This document shows, one piece after another, positions 1-7,539 of a stretch of 14,233 nucleotides of DNA (position 1 is its first letter; every line of letters starts with the position of its first letter). The notes beneath the pieces were generated by a model. It did no database searches, was not told the origin of the DNA, and saw only the letters and a list, made by a program, of their open reading frames with translations. The stretch spans positions 1 to 14,233 of the forward strand of contig JBGGMV010000040.1 of NCBI GenBank assembly GCA_041287865.1. Direction: 5' to 3'. The translations under genes and the position numbers were made by a program. This DNA is from JAPWJZ01 sp041287865 (GTDB lineage Bacteria > Pseudomonadota > Alphaproteobacteria > Micavibrionales > UBA2020).

Positions 1-2400
1 TTGCCGGTCAGCGTGTTGTCTTCGTCATTGCCTATGCCGTCAATCGCAGCAGTTCCCAGCAGCTTCAGGTTCTCGAAATCGGGCAAGCCGCCCAGGGAGT
101 AGGTTATATAAGACTGGACGGTATCGATGCCACGATCAAAGAATTCGATCAAGGTATCGCCGATATTGTCGACGACATAGATGTCGTTACCGCTGCCGCC
201 GACCATGAGGTCCGCGCCCCCCATGCCGTTCAGCGTATTGTGTCCGCTGTTGCCGATCAGCGTGTTGGACGCGCCGTCGCCGATGGCGTACCAGTTGCCG
301 GTACCGAGCAGCGTGATGTTCTCCACCTCGGTCAGCACGGTAAAGCTCGCATTCGACCGCACGGTGTCGCTGCCCTCGCCCGCCAGCTCGATCACCACGT
401 CGCCCTTGCCGAGAACATAAGTGTCATCGCCATCACCGCCCGTCAGGGTGTTGATAGCGCTATTGCCGATCAGGGTGTTGTTGCCCGTGTTGCCCGTCAG
501 GTTGAAAACGCCAGTGCCCGTCAGCGTCAGGTTGTCGATATCGAGGCGCGCGGCGATGCTGTAGCTGCCAAAACCCTGCACGATGGTGTCTTCGCCGCCG
601 ATGTCCACCACAACGGTGTCCAGCGCGTCGATGACATAGGTATCGTTGCCGGTGCCGCCGTCGAGGATATTGGCCGCAATGTTGCCCGTGATCGTGTTGT
701 CGAGGGTATTGCCCGTACCGTTCACGGCAGCCACGCCCGTCAGGGTCAGGTTTTCAAGCTCGCTGCCCAAGGTGTAGGTCAGCGCGGTCATCACCGTGTC
801 CTGCCCCTCTCCTGCCACTTCGATAACGGTATCGGCCAGCGTATCGACAATATAGGTGTCGTTGCCCGCAAGACCGACAAGGCTGTCCGCACCCGCGCCG
901 CCGTCCAGCGTGTTATGACCGTTGTTGCCCGTGATCGTGTTGTCGCCGGCGTTGCCGGTGGCGTTGATGTTGCCGGTGCCCGCGAGGCGCATATTCTCGA
1001 GGATCGGGATCAGCGTCATCGAAAAGCTGGTTACAAGCGTATCGATGCCGCTTGTATCGAGGATGACGTCGGTCGGATCAGCGACGTAAGTGTCGTTGCC
1101 GTCGCCGCCTGACAGCGTATTCTTGGCCTTGTTGCCGGTGATGGTGTTATCAAAGGCGGTGCCGAAGGCATTGACGGCAGCGGTCCCGGTCAGCTCGAGA
1201 TCCTCGAACTCGGGGCCCAGCGTCCAGGTGATGGCCGAAAATATCTTGTCATGCGTGCCCTCGCCCGGGAGCTCGATGACGACGTCACCCAGGGTCACGA
1301 CATAGCTGTCGTCGCCAACGCCGCCTGTCATCGTATTGATGGCGCTGTTGCCCGCGATCGTATTGTCGACCGCGTTGCCCGTGCCGTTGATGGCGGTGGT
1401 GCCGGTCAGCGTCAGGTTCTCGAAATCCACGCCCAGCGTCCAGGTGATCGAGGAGCGGATGGTGTCGCTGCCCTCGCCCGCGTTTTCCGTCAGCGTGTCG
1501 GTCAGCGTGTCGACGACATAGCTGTCGTTGCCCAGCCCTCCCGCCAGGGTGTCGATGCCAAGACCGCCGTCCAGCGTGTTGTTGGCGTTGTTGCCGGTGA
1601 TCGTGTTGTTGAGCGCGTTGCCCGTGCCGTTGATGTTGTCGGGACCGGTCAGCACCAGTATCTCGATCTCGGCGCCGAGCTTGAAGCTGGCGCTGGCGCG
1701 CACGGTATCGGTGCCCTCGCCGACTTTTTCAGTCACCGTGTCGCGGCTGTTATCGACGATGAAAAGGTCGTTGCCGATGCCGCCCGACATCCTGTCGGTG
1801 CCGACGCCGCCGTCGATCGTATCGTCGCCGCCAAGTCCGTTCAGGTTGTTGTTGATCGCGCTGCCGGTCATCACGTTATTGAGCGCGTTGCCCGAACCGC
1901 CAAGACCCGTCAGCACCACCTGCATGTTCTCGATATTCGCCGCCATGATATAGCTGCCGGCGCGCACCTGCACGGTATCGGTGCCTTCGCCCAGGGCTTC
2001 CACCAGTACGTCGGTTGCGTCGATGACGATGTAAAGGTCGTCGCCGATGCCACCCGTCAGCGTATCCTTGCCGATCGCGCCTTCGAGCGTGTCATTTCCA
2101 TCAAGCCCGATCAGCACGTCGTTGCCGGCAAGTCCCTGCAGCAGGTTGTTGCCGGTGTTGCCGGTGATGGAGTTATTGATCGAGCTGCCGACGCCGTTGA
2201 TGTTGGCGCCGCCCGTCAGCACCATTTTCTCGATGTCTTTCTGGATGATGTAGCTGACGCTGCTCTGGACGATGTCGATGCCGCGCGTGTCGAGGATCAC
2301 GTCGGCGTCGTCATCGACGATATAAATGTCGTTGCCGTCGCCGCCGATCATGACGTCTTCGCCCGTGCCGCCGTCGAGGGTGTCGTTGCCGTTGAAGGAG
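1..2400 (-). repeat. Tandem array of ~10 degenerate 225-280 bp coding repeats
   Basis: The coding sequence of the RTX-like gene repeats at protein level about every 75-93 codons. The anchor [ND]DxYxV occurs ten times, with the last copy near position 180. DNA copies have diverged but keep blocks encoding NTITGN, ENLTLTG and GEGxDTV. The three-base periodicity and the lack of complementary stop codons keep the plus strand open over long stretches, which creates false genes there. Confidence 0.85.
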
Positions 2401-2495
2401 AAGATCAGGTCGTCGCCGCCAAGGCCGTAGATTTCATCGGCCAGCGCCGTACCGTAAAGGGCGTTGTTGCCGTTACTGCCGTTAATGATCGCCAT
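1..2495 (-). CDS. RTX-type (haemolysin-type) calcium-binding repeat protein, N-terminal part
   Basis: Reading the minus strand from ATG 2495 gives 831 uninterrupted codons with no stop before the window edge, so the C-terminus is missing. The protein begins MAIINGSNGNN and goes straight into repeats with no signal peptide. Ten units of about 75-90 residues follow. Each carries nonapeptide-like GGxGxDxYxVD, an acidic stretch ending GEGxDTV, then ENLxLTG and a xGNxxxNTITGN segment. These are hallmarks of RTX beta-roll/beta-helix proteins, which bind calcium outside the cell and usually leave by a type I system using a C-terminal signal. That signal would lie outside the window, and no ABC exporter genes are visible. 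An in-frame ATG exists at 2513, but GGAAGGGG sits about 8 nt before 2495, favouring the latter. Adhesin, S-layer-like protein and enzyme-fused RTX protein are all possible, since no catalytic domain is seen in this part. Confidence 0.93.
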   Translation of the reverse strand, partial: MAIINGSNGNNALYGTALADEIYGLGGDDLIFSFNGNDTLDGGTGEDVMIGGDGNDIYIVDDDADVILDTRGIDIVQSSVSYIIQKDIEKMVLTGGANINGVGSSINNSITGNTGNNLLQGLAGNDVLIGLDGNDTLEGAIGKDTLTGGIGDDLYIVIDATDVLVEALGEGTDTVQVRAGSYIMAANIENMQVVLTGLGGSGNALNNVMTGSAINNNLNGLGGDDTIDGGVGTDRMSGGIGNDLFIVDNSRDTVTEKVGEGTDTVRASASFKLGAEIEILVLTGPDNINGTGNALNNTITGNNANNTLDGGLGIDTLAGGLGNDSYVVDTLTDTLTENAGEGSDTIRSSITWTLGVDFENLTLTGTTAINGTGNAVDNTIAGNSAINTMTGGVGDDSYVVTLGDVVIELPGEGTHDKIFSAITWTLGPEFEDLELTGTAAVNAFGTAFDNTITGNKAKNTLSGGDGNDTYVADPTDVILDTSGIDTLVTSFSMTLIPILENMRLAGTGNINATGNAGDNTITGNNGHNTLDGGAGADSLVGLAGNDTYIVDTLADTVIEVAGEGQDTVMTALTYTLGSELENLTLTGVAAVNGTGNTLDNTITGNIAANILDGGTGNDTYVIDALDTVVVDIGGEDTIVQGFGSYSIAARLDIDNLTLTGTGVFNLTGNTGNNTLIGNSAINTLTGGDGDDTYVLGKGDVVIELAGEGSDTVRSNASFTVLTEVENITLLGTGNWYAIGDGASNTLIGNSGHNTLNGMGGADLMVGGSGNDIYVVDNIGDTLIEFFDRGIDTVQSYITYSLGGLPDFENLKLLGTAAIDGIGNDEDNTLTG

Positions 2496-2612
2496 GCCAG
2501 AAACCCCTTCCATATCGCGCTGCGCAAATCGCAGTGCAGCCAAAAATCCCCAAAGGTTATTTTAGGGCATTTGGCGCATGAAAGGGGCAGATATTTTTGA
2601 TTACATAAATAC

Positions 2613-2627
2613 GCGCATAAAGTGCGC
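2613..2627 (-). terminator. Weak hairpin after the porin gene
   Basis: On the minus strand, a few bases past the porin stop codon, GCGCA-CTTTA-TGCGC can form a 5-bp stem followed by the T-rich GTATTTATG. The stem is short and the U-tract poor, so read-through into the RTX-like gene 135 nt downstream is possible. Confidence 0.35.
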
Positions 2628-2630
2628 AGC

Positions 2631-3404
2631 TTACTTGAATTTGACCAGCAGGCGCACGCCGACCGACAGGTCGCGGTCTTCGTCGGGCGCGTAATCCGGG
2701 TTCACGGTGTAACGGATGCCGGGAGCGATGGTCACGTTTTCGGAAATTTTGTCGCGGTAGCCGAGTTCGAGACGGCTTTCCATGCCGCCGTCACCGGGCA
2801 GCAGGCCGAGCGAATTGCCGCGGCTGCCGGAAAGCGCCACGACAAACTGTCCTTCGGGGCGGCTGTCGATGAAGCCGTTCATGGCGAAGCCGGTGCTCCA
2901 GCCGTTGGTACCCTGCGCGAGGTCACCGGCGGACTTGCCGGCGCGGGCGAAACCGGTCACGGATTTCTGGCCGTTCTCGTAAAGTTTTTTCTCAGCAAGA
3001 ACGTACATCCCGTTGACGCGCTTGGCCCCGAAAGGAAGGAATTCGTCTTTTTCTTTATACTGGAAACCGCCGATGCCGATGCGGCTGCTGCCGCTGGTGT
3101 AGCCGACTTCAGCAACACCCATCGTGCCCTCTTCCATGTTGCGCGCGCGCGGCAGGAAGCTGTCGCGGACCGGATCTTCGATAATCGCGGCCTGGACGAA
3201 GGTGCTTTGATCATAATTGATGACCATCGGCGGCTGTTCAACGGCCGAGGGGTTCATGGAAAGGATAAAAGGCGTGCGGAGCGGTTGCTGCTGGCTGCTC
3301 TCTGCGGGTGTTTGCGTCTGTTCGTCAAAGGCATAAGCGGGGATGCTCATGAACAGGGTTGAGACCGAAAGCATCAGGACAGAACTAAAAACCAACTTAC
3401 GCAT
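2631..3404 (-). CDS. Short OprB-like outer-membrane porin
   Basis: A 257-residue protein with a clear signal peptide (MRKLVFSSVLMLSVSTLFMS, probable cleavage after AYA at residue 25). The rest alternates short polar and amphipathic strands, as in an outer-membrane beta-barrel, and ends in a typical terminal strand (GVRLLVKFK). The segment NGMYVLAEKKLYE...SVTGFARAG and the end ESRLELGYRDKISENVTIAPGIRYTVNPD resemble the C-terminal half of carbohydrate-selective porins of the OprB family. That family is usually around 400 residues or more, so this is a short or N-terminally reduced member. ATG 3404 was chosen over ATG 3410 because the AAGG motif is 9 nt from the former and only 3 nt from the latter. 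The gene lies upstream of the RTX-like gene on the same strand. The substrate is unknown. Confidence is high for a secreted barrel and moderate for OprB. Confidence 0.72.
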   Translation of the reverse strand: MRKLVFSSVLMLSVSTLFMSIPAYAFDEQTQTPAESSQQQPLRTPFILSMNPSAVEQPPMVINYDQSTFVQAAIIEDPVRDSFLPRARNMEEGTMGVAEVGYTSGSSRIGIGGFQYKEKDEFLPFGAKRVNGMYVLAEKKLYENGQKSVTGFARAGKSAGDLAQGTNGWSTGFAMNGFIDSRPEGQFVVALSGSRGNSLGLLPGDGGMESRLELGYRDKISENVTIAPGIRYTVNPDYAPDEDRDLSVGVRLLVKFK

Positions 3405-3528
3405 TATCATAAACCTTTTAAATCAAAGATTAAACGCTCCCCTATCTCGTTGTTATACAAGGAATAGATTAAGAACTCGTTTAACAGATATATTTCTAAC
3501 GTTTGAAGGCGAAAAACATTCAATGAAT

Positions 3529-3548
3529 AAAGCCCCTTACGGGGCTTT
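3529..3548 (-). terminator. Rho-independent terminator after yqgE
   Basis: Perfect 8-bp stem AAAGCCCC / GGGGCTTT with a 4-nt loop, 21 bases past the yqgE stop codon. On the minus strand it is followed by ATTCATTG, giving a short U-tract (TTTATT). No plus-strand gene ends here, so it serves the minus strand. Confidence 0.75.
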
Positions 3549-3569
3549 CTTGCATATTAGGCGCATTTA

Positions 3570-4124
3570 TCAGGGTTTGGGCTGTTTTGGCGCTTTTGGC
3601 GATTGCTGCGGCGCGGGATTCGTGGCGGGCGGCACGGGTGCTTCCGGCGTTTCGAAAGTCGCCTGTTTCAGGGCGTATTTCCAGCGCACTTCGCCATCCG
3701 TATCAAGCACTTGGGCGAGCGGCATGGCTGTCACGCCCCAAGCGCCCAGTTTCACGCTTTCCTCCAGTTCGCCCGCTTCCCACTCCATATGGCCCATGAC
3801 CAGCATGGTTTTTTCCGGCTTTTTATCAAGCACTTCCAGCCCTTCTTCATCCGCTGTGAGAGGTTTGATGCTATAGCCGCTGTCGCCGAGCGGCAGCGCG
3901 GGGGCGTCGGAATCAGGGTTGGTGGGGTGAATATAGAGCACCGGAGGCCTCTGGAAGGGCCCGCCGACATTGACCATGCCATCCATCATCAGACTTCCTG
4001 ACAGGTTCACAGCGATCGTCCCTTCCTCGTCGTGCTTGAGGATAAGCATGACCGACTGTTTGAAATCGGGATAGTCGTCGAGCAACTTGTTTGCGACGAG
4101 GATTGTGCCTGCTTTCAATTCCAT
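3570..4124 (-). CDS. yqgE: YqgE/AlgH family (UPF0301) protein
   Basis: A 184-residue cytoplasmic protein with the YqgE/AlgH (DUF179) pattern. It has GTILVANKLLDD near the N-terminus, FKQSVMLILKHDEEGTIAVNL at residues 21-41, the VNVGGP turn at 51-56, an LYIHP strand, and the later GHMEWEAGELEESVKLGAWGV at 111-131, matching the family's GYxGWxxGQLExEIxxGxW. It is divergent: the usual LNRP after the first helix reads VNLSG. It also carries a proline/glutamine-rich tail from about residue 160. ATG 4124 was chosen because GGAGG lies 5 nt upstream, whereas in-frame ATG 4136 has no ribosome site. The biochemical role of the family is not established; AlgH has been linked to regulation in pseudomonads. 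A promoter at 4143-4171 and a terminator at 3529 suggest a single-gene unit. Confidence 0.85.
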   Translation of the reverse strand: MELKAGTILVANKLLDDYPDFKQSVMLILKHDEEGTIAVNLSGSLMMDGMVNVGGPFQRPPVLYIHPTNPDSDAPALPLGDSGYSIKPLTADEEGLEVLDKKPEKTMLVMGHMEWEAGELEESVKLGAWGVTAMPLAQVLDTDGEVRWKYALKQATFETPEAPVPPATNPAPQQSPKAPKQPKP

Positions 4125-4142
4125 GGGAGCCTCCATGCCGAG

Positions 4143-4171
4143 GTTCTATCCCGTTATGTCAATTATGTCAA
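4143..4171 (-). promoter_or_regulatory. Sigma-70-type promoter for yqgE
   Basis: On the minus strand TTGACA (4166-4171), a 17-nt spacer and TAGAAC (4143-4148) precede the yqgE start by about 20 nt. The -35 box is a perfect consensus. A second TTGACATAA lies inside the spacer as a direct repeat. Confidence 0.6.
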
Positions 4172-4184
4172 GAGCTTGGGAACA

Positions 4185-4199
4185 GGGGTTTGAAACCCC
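4185..4199. other. 15-bp palindrome in the yqgE/DUF2061 divergent region
   Basis: GGGGTTTGAAACCCC is a perfect inverted repeat around one central base, between the yqgE promoter and the divergent DUF2061 gene. A partial echo, GGGGTTTCCC, overlaps the ribosome site just before 4254. It could be an operator or a small hairpin; nothing else indicates which. Confidence 0.35.
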
Positions 4200-4253
4200 G
4201 CCCCCGAGCCCCCATTTGAGTACCGAGGCACAGTCAAAAAAAAGGGGTTTCCC

Positions 4254-4460
4254 ATGCGTACTCTCGCCAAAACAGCGACCTATAGCGTCATGCACGTCAC
4301 CGTCGCCTTTACAGTGGCTTACATCATGACCGGCAGGGCCGATATCGCGCTTGGCATCTCGCTGATCGAGCCGGGGGTTCAGACCTTCACGTTCTACTTC
4401 CATGAACGCGCCTGGGACCGCTTCTCGCCCGTCAAAGTACCCGCCAAAGCGCCGCGCTAG
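4254..4460 (+). CDS. DUF2061 family small membrane protein
   Basis: A 68-residue protein with one clear hydrophobic segment (about residues 11-26), then a TGRADIALGISLIEPGVQ stretch and FYFHERAWDR near the C-terminus. The arrangement K-xx-TYS-V-H...TG...A...E...YxHERxW is that of DUF2061 inner-membrane proteins, whose function is unknown. AAGGGG lies 6 nt before the ATG. It is divergent from yqgE across about 130 bp, so the two may share regulation. The opposite-strand open frame in this region has no ribosome site and no recognisable motif. Confidence 0.82.
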   Translation: MRTLAKTATYSVMHVTVAFTVAYIMTGRADIALGISLIEPGVQTFTFYFHERAWDRFSPVKVPAKAPR

Positions 4461-4534
4461 AAGGCCTCTAGAACCGCATCAGAAGGCCATCCCGACCGCC
4501 AGAACCGGAAAAGTTTAAGTCGCTCGATTGAAAG

Positions 4535-5413
4535 TTAATGAGGGGCCGGCGGCTTGGCCTCAAGTCCGCCGACATAGTCGGAGACGCGTTTCATCTGGGC
4601 CTTGTCCTTGAAATCCATCTCGCCATGCCAACTGGTGCCGGCCAGCAGGATGCGGCCGATTGGCTGGGGCTTGTCGCCCTTCAGGTCGTCGCTGTCGACC
4701 AAGGGGGACAGCTTTTCCTCCAGCCGCTGCGCCTTCCTGTCGTCGTTGGCGGCGGCCTTGAAAACGTCGCGCAGGCGTTTACCGAGGTCGATGCGGCTGT
4801 CGGCCAGTTTCCACACGGCCTTGGCGTCCTTGAATTTCAGGATTTCATCCATGCGCTCTTTTTCGCTGTCGCTGAGCAGCGGCGCGACCTTTTTATAGCG
4901 CTCGCGCACTTCCTGCCTTAATTCCCTGAAATCGTCCTTATACTCGCCTTTATCATACGGAAGAAAACCGAGCCGCGCCCAGGTATAGCCGCCCGCGTTC
5001 AGGCCTGCATGCATTTCAAGTTTTTCGCAGCCGCTGGCGATGAAGAATTCGATCTGGTTGCGCATGATCTTGCGCCCGATGCCCTTGCCGGTTTTTGCCA
5101 GCTCCATGTAGCCGGAGTAAGCGACCTTTTTATCGAGGTCGAAGCTTTTGGTGACTTCGCTGATATAGCTCGCATCCAGTTCGAGCCTGCCCTGCCCGTC
5201 GCTATCGACCTTGACCGAGACTTTCGTGCCGCGCGGCAGGCCGCGTTTCAGCATCCGCTCCGCCTTGGCCTTCGTCATCGGGACATGTTCTTTCCATGCC
5301 TGCTTGCCGAAGTCGAAAAGCGATACGCACCATTTACTGAAACGGCGGAGTTTATTCCTGCAAGTGTTGAAGAAACCGGATAAAAATGATGTCGATCTGT
5401 TGTCGTTATCCAT
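4535..5413 (-). CDS. GNAT-fold domain protein
   Basis: A 292-residue protein, probably cytoplasmic, with no signal peptide. Residues 100-150 look like a GNAT core: the acetyl-CoA pyrophosphate-binding motif (TGKGIGRKIM, 108-117, fitting the R/Q-x-x-G-x-G/A form), a strand and helix, and GGYTWARLGF (141-150), which resembles the N/G-Y-x-x-x-x-G-F turn of acetyltransferases. A second conserved-looking block, ILLAGTSWHGEMDF, lies at 255-268. The GGYxWARxGF plus LLxGxxWxG combination recalls GNAT-like domains in phage-derived and secreted bacterial proteins, but that is from memory. Residues 1-60 are basic and unassigned; the C-terminus is charged and helical. ATG 5413 has no ribosome site and sits inside an inverted repeat; an internal ATG at codon 46 is an alternative start. 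The gene follows the ankyrin gene on the same strand. The substrate cannot be inferred. Confidence 0.7.
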   Translation of the reverse strand: MDNDNRSTSFLSGFFNTCRNKLRRFSKWCVSLFDFGKQAWKEHVPMTKAKAERMLKRGLPRGTKVSVKVDSDGQGRLELDASYISEVTKSFDLDKKVAYSGYMELAKTGKGIGRKIMRNQIEFFIASGCEKLEMHAGLNAGGYTWARLGFLPYDKGEYKDDFRELRQEVRERYKKVAPLLSDSEKERMDEILKFKDAKAVWKLADSRIDLGKRLRDVFKAAANDDRKAQRLEEKLSPLVDSDDLKGDKPQPIGRILLAGTSWHGEMDFKDKAQMKRVSDYVGGLEAKPPAPH

Positions 5414-5420
5414 TGATAAC
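5405..5420 (-). promoter_or_regulatory. Inverted repeat enclosing the GNAT start codon
   Basis: On the minus strand GTTATC-AATG-GATAAC places the ATG at 5413 in the loop of a perfect 6-bp stem. No Shine-Dalgarno sequence precedes it. It could be a translational hairpin or a protein-binding site over the start. Confidence 0.45.
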
Positions 5421-5488
5421 TAAACGCTAGTACGGATCGTTATTTCCGGCAAATGGTATTCAATAAGGCACTGGGATAACAGAAAAAA

Positions 5489-6316
5489 TCAGGGCGTCTC
5501 GCCGTCCCGTTTTTTCTTCAGTTTCAGCTTCGCCATCGGCTTCACGTCGTGATTCAACGTGGTGGCTTCGGTAGCGGCGGCGGCGAGCTCTGCTTCTTTT
5601 TTACGGGCGATGCGTTCCGCCGCTTCGACAGGATAGGGGCCGGTGAGGAAATCGCGCATGGCGGGACTGGGGGCATGTGCATGCGGCGCACGGCCTGACG
5701 TGTCGACCGCGTTGATGTCGGCGCCGGCATCGAGAAGCATGCGCGCCGTGTCGATATCGCCAGCCAGCGCCGCCACCATCAGCGGCGTTATACCATCCCT
5801 GATGGCGAGATTGACGCTCGCGCCGTGTTGCAGTAGCAGGTGGACAAAGTTCTTGCCCTTTGCCGCCGCCAGCGTCAGCGCAGTGCTGCCGTCCTTGAAG
5901 ACCGCATCGGGCCAAGCGTTGTTTTGCAGCACGGTGCGCAGCGCGCCGAGATCGTCGCCTTCGATCGCACCTTCCATGGCTTCAGGCGGCATGCGCGCGC
6001 GGGTGGTAAAGCCGCCCTGATACGCTGGAATGGATTCCCCCGCCACAAGCTGCGCGACATCATAGGCCGCCATGCCCGGCGGTATAACGCGGGTTTCACC
6101 CTGCCAGCTGAACTGGAATTTCTTGTCCGGATGCGCCGCCGCGGCAAAGGCCGCGTAATGCGAGCAAAGGGCGATGCCTGCGGAGAGACTGCCTTCAAAC
6201 ACCAGCGTATCGCCCGTGTGCACAACGGTGCCGAGGGCCGTCGTGCGGCCATTCAGGTCGCTGTAAATCCGCTCCTTGTGCTGGGCGGTATCGTTGAAGG
6301 CGTCGCGCATAGACAT
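5489..6316 (-). CDS. Ankyrin-repeat protein
   Basis: A 275-residue protein without a signal peptide. Residues 1-110 form an unrecognised domain. Residues 113-141 look like a degenerate ankyrin repeat, followed by two good ones: DGSTALTLAAAKGKNFVHLL...HGASVN (142-170) and DGITPLMVAALAGDIDTARM...AGADIN (175-202). A charged, alanine-rich C-terminus follows, ending in a lysine run (KLKLKKKRDGETP). Ankyrin repeats mediate protein-protein contacts, so a scaffolding or effector role fits, but no partner is indicated. The start is uncertain. The open frame extends to a TTG at 6352, which has no ribosome site; the first ATG is 6316 and another lies at 6310. None has a strong Shine-Dalgarno sequence. 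The gene is downstream of the transglutaminase-like gene on the same strand with a short gap, so co-transcription is likely. Confidence 0.85.
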   Translation of the reverse strand: MSMRDAFNDTAQHKERIYSDLNGRTTALGTVVHTGDTLVFEGSLSAGIALCSHYAAFAAAAHPDKKFQFSWQGETRVIPPGMAAYDVAQLVAGESIPAYQGGFTTRARMPPEAMEGAIEGDDLGALRTVLQNNAWPDAVFKDGSTALTLAAAKGKNFVHLLLQHGASVNLAIRDGITPLMVAALAGDIDTARMLLDAGADINAVDTSGRAPHAHAPSPAMRDFLTGPYPVEAAERIARKKEAELAAAATEATTLNHDVKPMAKLKLKKKRDGETP

Positions 6317-6399
6317 TTTCTGGTTCAGTCTGCCGCTGTTGAAACCTGCCAATATATTACATAAATGACATTAAGGTTTTATTAAACTCCTGCAAAGCC

Positions 6400-7419
6400 T
6401 CAGGAACTCAACTTGCCCTGCTGCTCCCGCAGCTTCCTTTCCTGCAGTTTCTGCTTCAATTCCTGCATGAAGATTTTATAAGGCTTGATGCCGACCTCGA
6501 GCCGCGCCTTGTCGGCCTGTTCGTGCGTGTATTCGAAACCGTAGGAAGAACCGTCCTTCGCGATGAAGATCTTGTTCGTGGCGAAATCGGCGAAGCTGGT
6601 GTCGCGCGCGGGCCGGCGGTAGACGTCGCTGTTTTCCGTGCCTTCGATAATCCCCGTCACCTTGCCGCCGCGCTCCAGCACGATAAAGGCATGGCCGCCC
6701 GGCGCTTCGTCGTAAATGCCGAATTCCCCCTGCCCCGTCGCGTAGAAATAATGCGTGCGCTGGTGCGCGGGCAGGAAACGCTCGGCCATGCGATGTTGCA
6801 ACACGCATTTCACCACCGACATGCCTTCGCAGTCGAATTCAAGCTTGTAGGTGCCGCCTTCGATATCGCGGCTCAGCCCATTCATATAGTTGGTGCGCTG
6901 GGTTCCGTCGCCGGAGGTTTCGGTGCGGTATTTGTCGAGGCCCGGTTCTTTATGCACGATGCCCGCAATCGTATTTGCCACGGCTTCATCCCAGCAATCC
7001 CGCTGCGCGGGCGTCCAGTCCGTCTTCAGGCTGGCAAGGTTAAGCAGTTGCGGATCGGCGGCGATGCAGCCGGCGGTTTTTTCTTCCATCGCCTTGACGG
7101 CGTGCGTGAAGGCGTCATCTTTCGTCCAGTCGATTTTCATGTTGCCGATTTTGACGCCGCCGGGGCTGAAGACCGCATGGATGGGCACATCGCCGCTGCG
7201 CGAGATGGAAGAAGCCGAGACGAGGCCGGAATAATCGCCGCTCGGCACTTTGTAGTTGATAAGATCGCGCTGCTCCAGCGGCACATTGCGCTGGCTGGCG
7301 TCGTGGAAGGCCTTGCGGATGCCGTCGCCATGGCTGAAGCAAAACATCAGCGGAACCATCAGCAGCCCGCCGAGGATGATATTGCGTGATGATTTCGACG
7401 AAAAAACTTTCCGCGCCAT
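6400..7419 (-). CDS. Membrane-anchored protein with transglutaminase-like Cys-His motif
   Basis: A 339-residue protein with an N-terminal hydrophobic segment (about 13-28) after a basic stretch, which suggests a signal anchor and a periplasmic body. The middle contains FDCEGMSVVKCVL (C197) and, 46 residues later, PGGHAFIVLERG (H243), then GIIEGTEN (E259 or N263). A Cys in D-C-E-G-M at the start of a helix, a His beginning a beta strand and a following acidic or amide residue are the pattern of transglutaminase-like and bacterial papain-like cysteine peptidases. This is inferred from motif spacing only; the overall sequence is not one I recognise. The C-terminus (315-339) is a charged, probably coiled-coil helix. 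GGGA lies 5 nt before ATG 7419, and a promoter is present at 7457-7486. This is the first gene of the presumed three-gene set continuing to the ankyrin and GNAT genes. Confidence 0.7.
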   Translation of the reverse strand: MARKVFSSKSSRNIILGGLLMVPLMFCFSHGDGIRKAFHDASQRNVPLEQRDLINYKVPSGDYSGLVSASSISRSGDVPIHAVFSPGGVKIGNMKIDWTKDDAFTHAVKAMEEKTAGCIAADPQLLNLASLKTDWTPAQRDCWDEAVANTIAGIVHKEPGLDKYRTETSGDGTQRTNYMNGLSRDIEGGTYKLEFDCEGMSVVKCVLQHRMAERFLPAHQRTHYFYATGQGEFGIYDEAPGGHAFIVLERGGKVTGIIEGTENSDVYRRPARDTSFADFATNKIFIAKDGSSYGFEYTHEQADKARLEVGIKPYKIFMQELKQKLQERKLREQQGKLSS

Positions 7420-7456
7420 AAAGGTCCCGTTAGCCGTCTGAAATAGAATTTCAAGG

Positions 7457-7486
7457 AGTGTATCACGGGTTTTCGTATTATGTCAA
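7457..7486 (-). promoter_or_regulatory. Promoter of the transglutaminase-like gene set
   Basis: Minus strand: TTGACA (7481-7486), an 18-nt spacer and TACACT (7457-7462), about 38 nt before ATG 7419. The -35 box is extended to TTGACATAAT, as at yqgE. Confidence 0.6.
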
Positions 7487-7522
7487 TTTGCTTCGGAATA
7501 CGGTAACTTCCTGAATATTATA

Positions 7523-7533
7523 CTCAATTTGAG
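7523..7533. promoter_or_regulatory. 11-bp palindrome between divergent promoters
   Basis: CTCAATTTGAG is a perfect inverted repeat around one base. It lies between the minus -35 box (7481-7486) and the plus -35 box (7540-7545), only 6 bp from the latter. The position suits an operator, but no regulator is encoded nearby. Confidence 0.35.
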
Positions 7534-7539
7534 AACAAT

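Noticed and set aside
1..2400. CRISPR-like array from the regular repeats
   Set aside because: Repeats are 225-280 bp, degenerate and coding, with no short identical repeats or spacers.
240..2600. Long plus-strand open frames (290 and 449 codons) opposite the RTX-like gene
   Set aside because: They are complements of the repeats and have no ribosome site. The minus-strand frame gives a coherent RTX repeat protein with a start and ribosome site.
2622..3362. Plus-strand open frame opposite the porin gene
   Set aside because: The minus frame has a signal peptide and barrel features; the plus frame shows neither a start signal nor a family pattern.
4146..4403. Minus-strand open frame overlapping the DUF2061 gene
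   Set aside because: The plus frame matches DUF2061 and has a ribosome site; the minus frame has neither.
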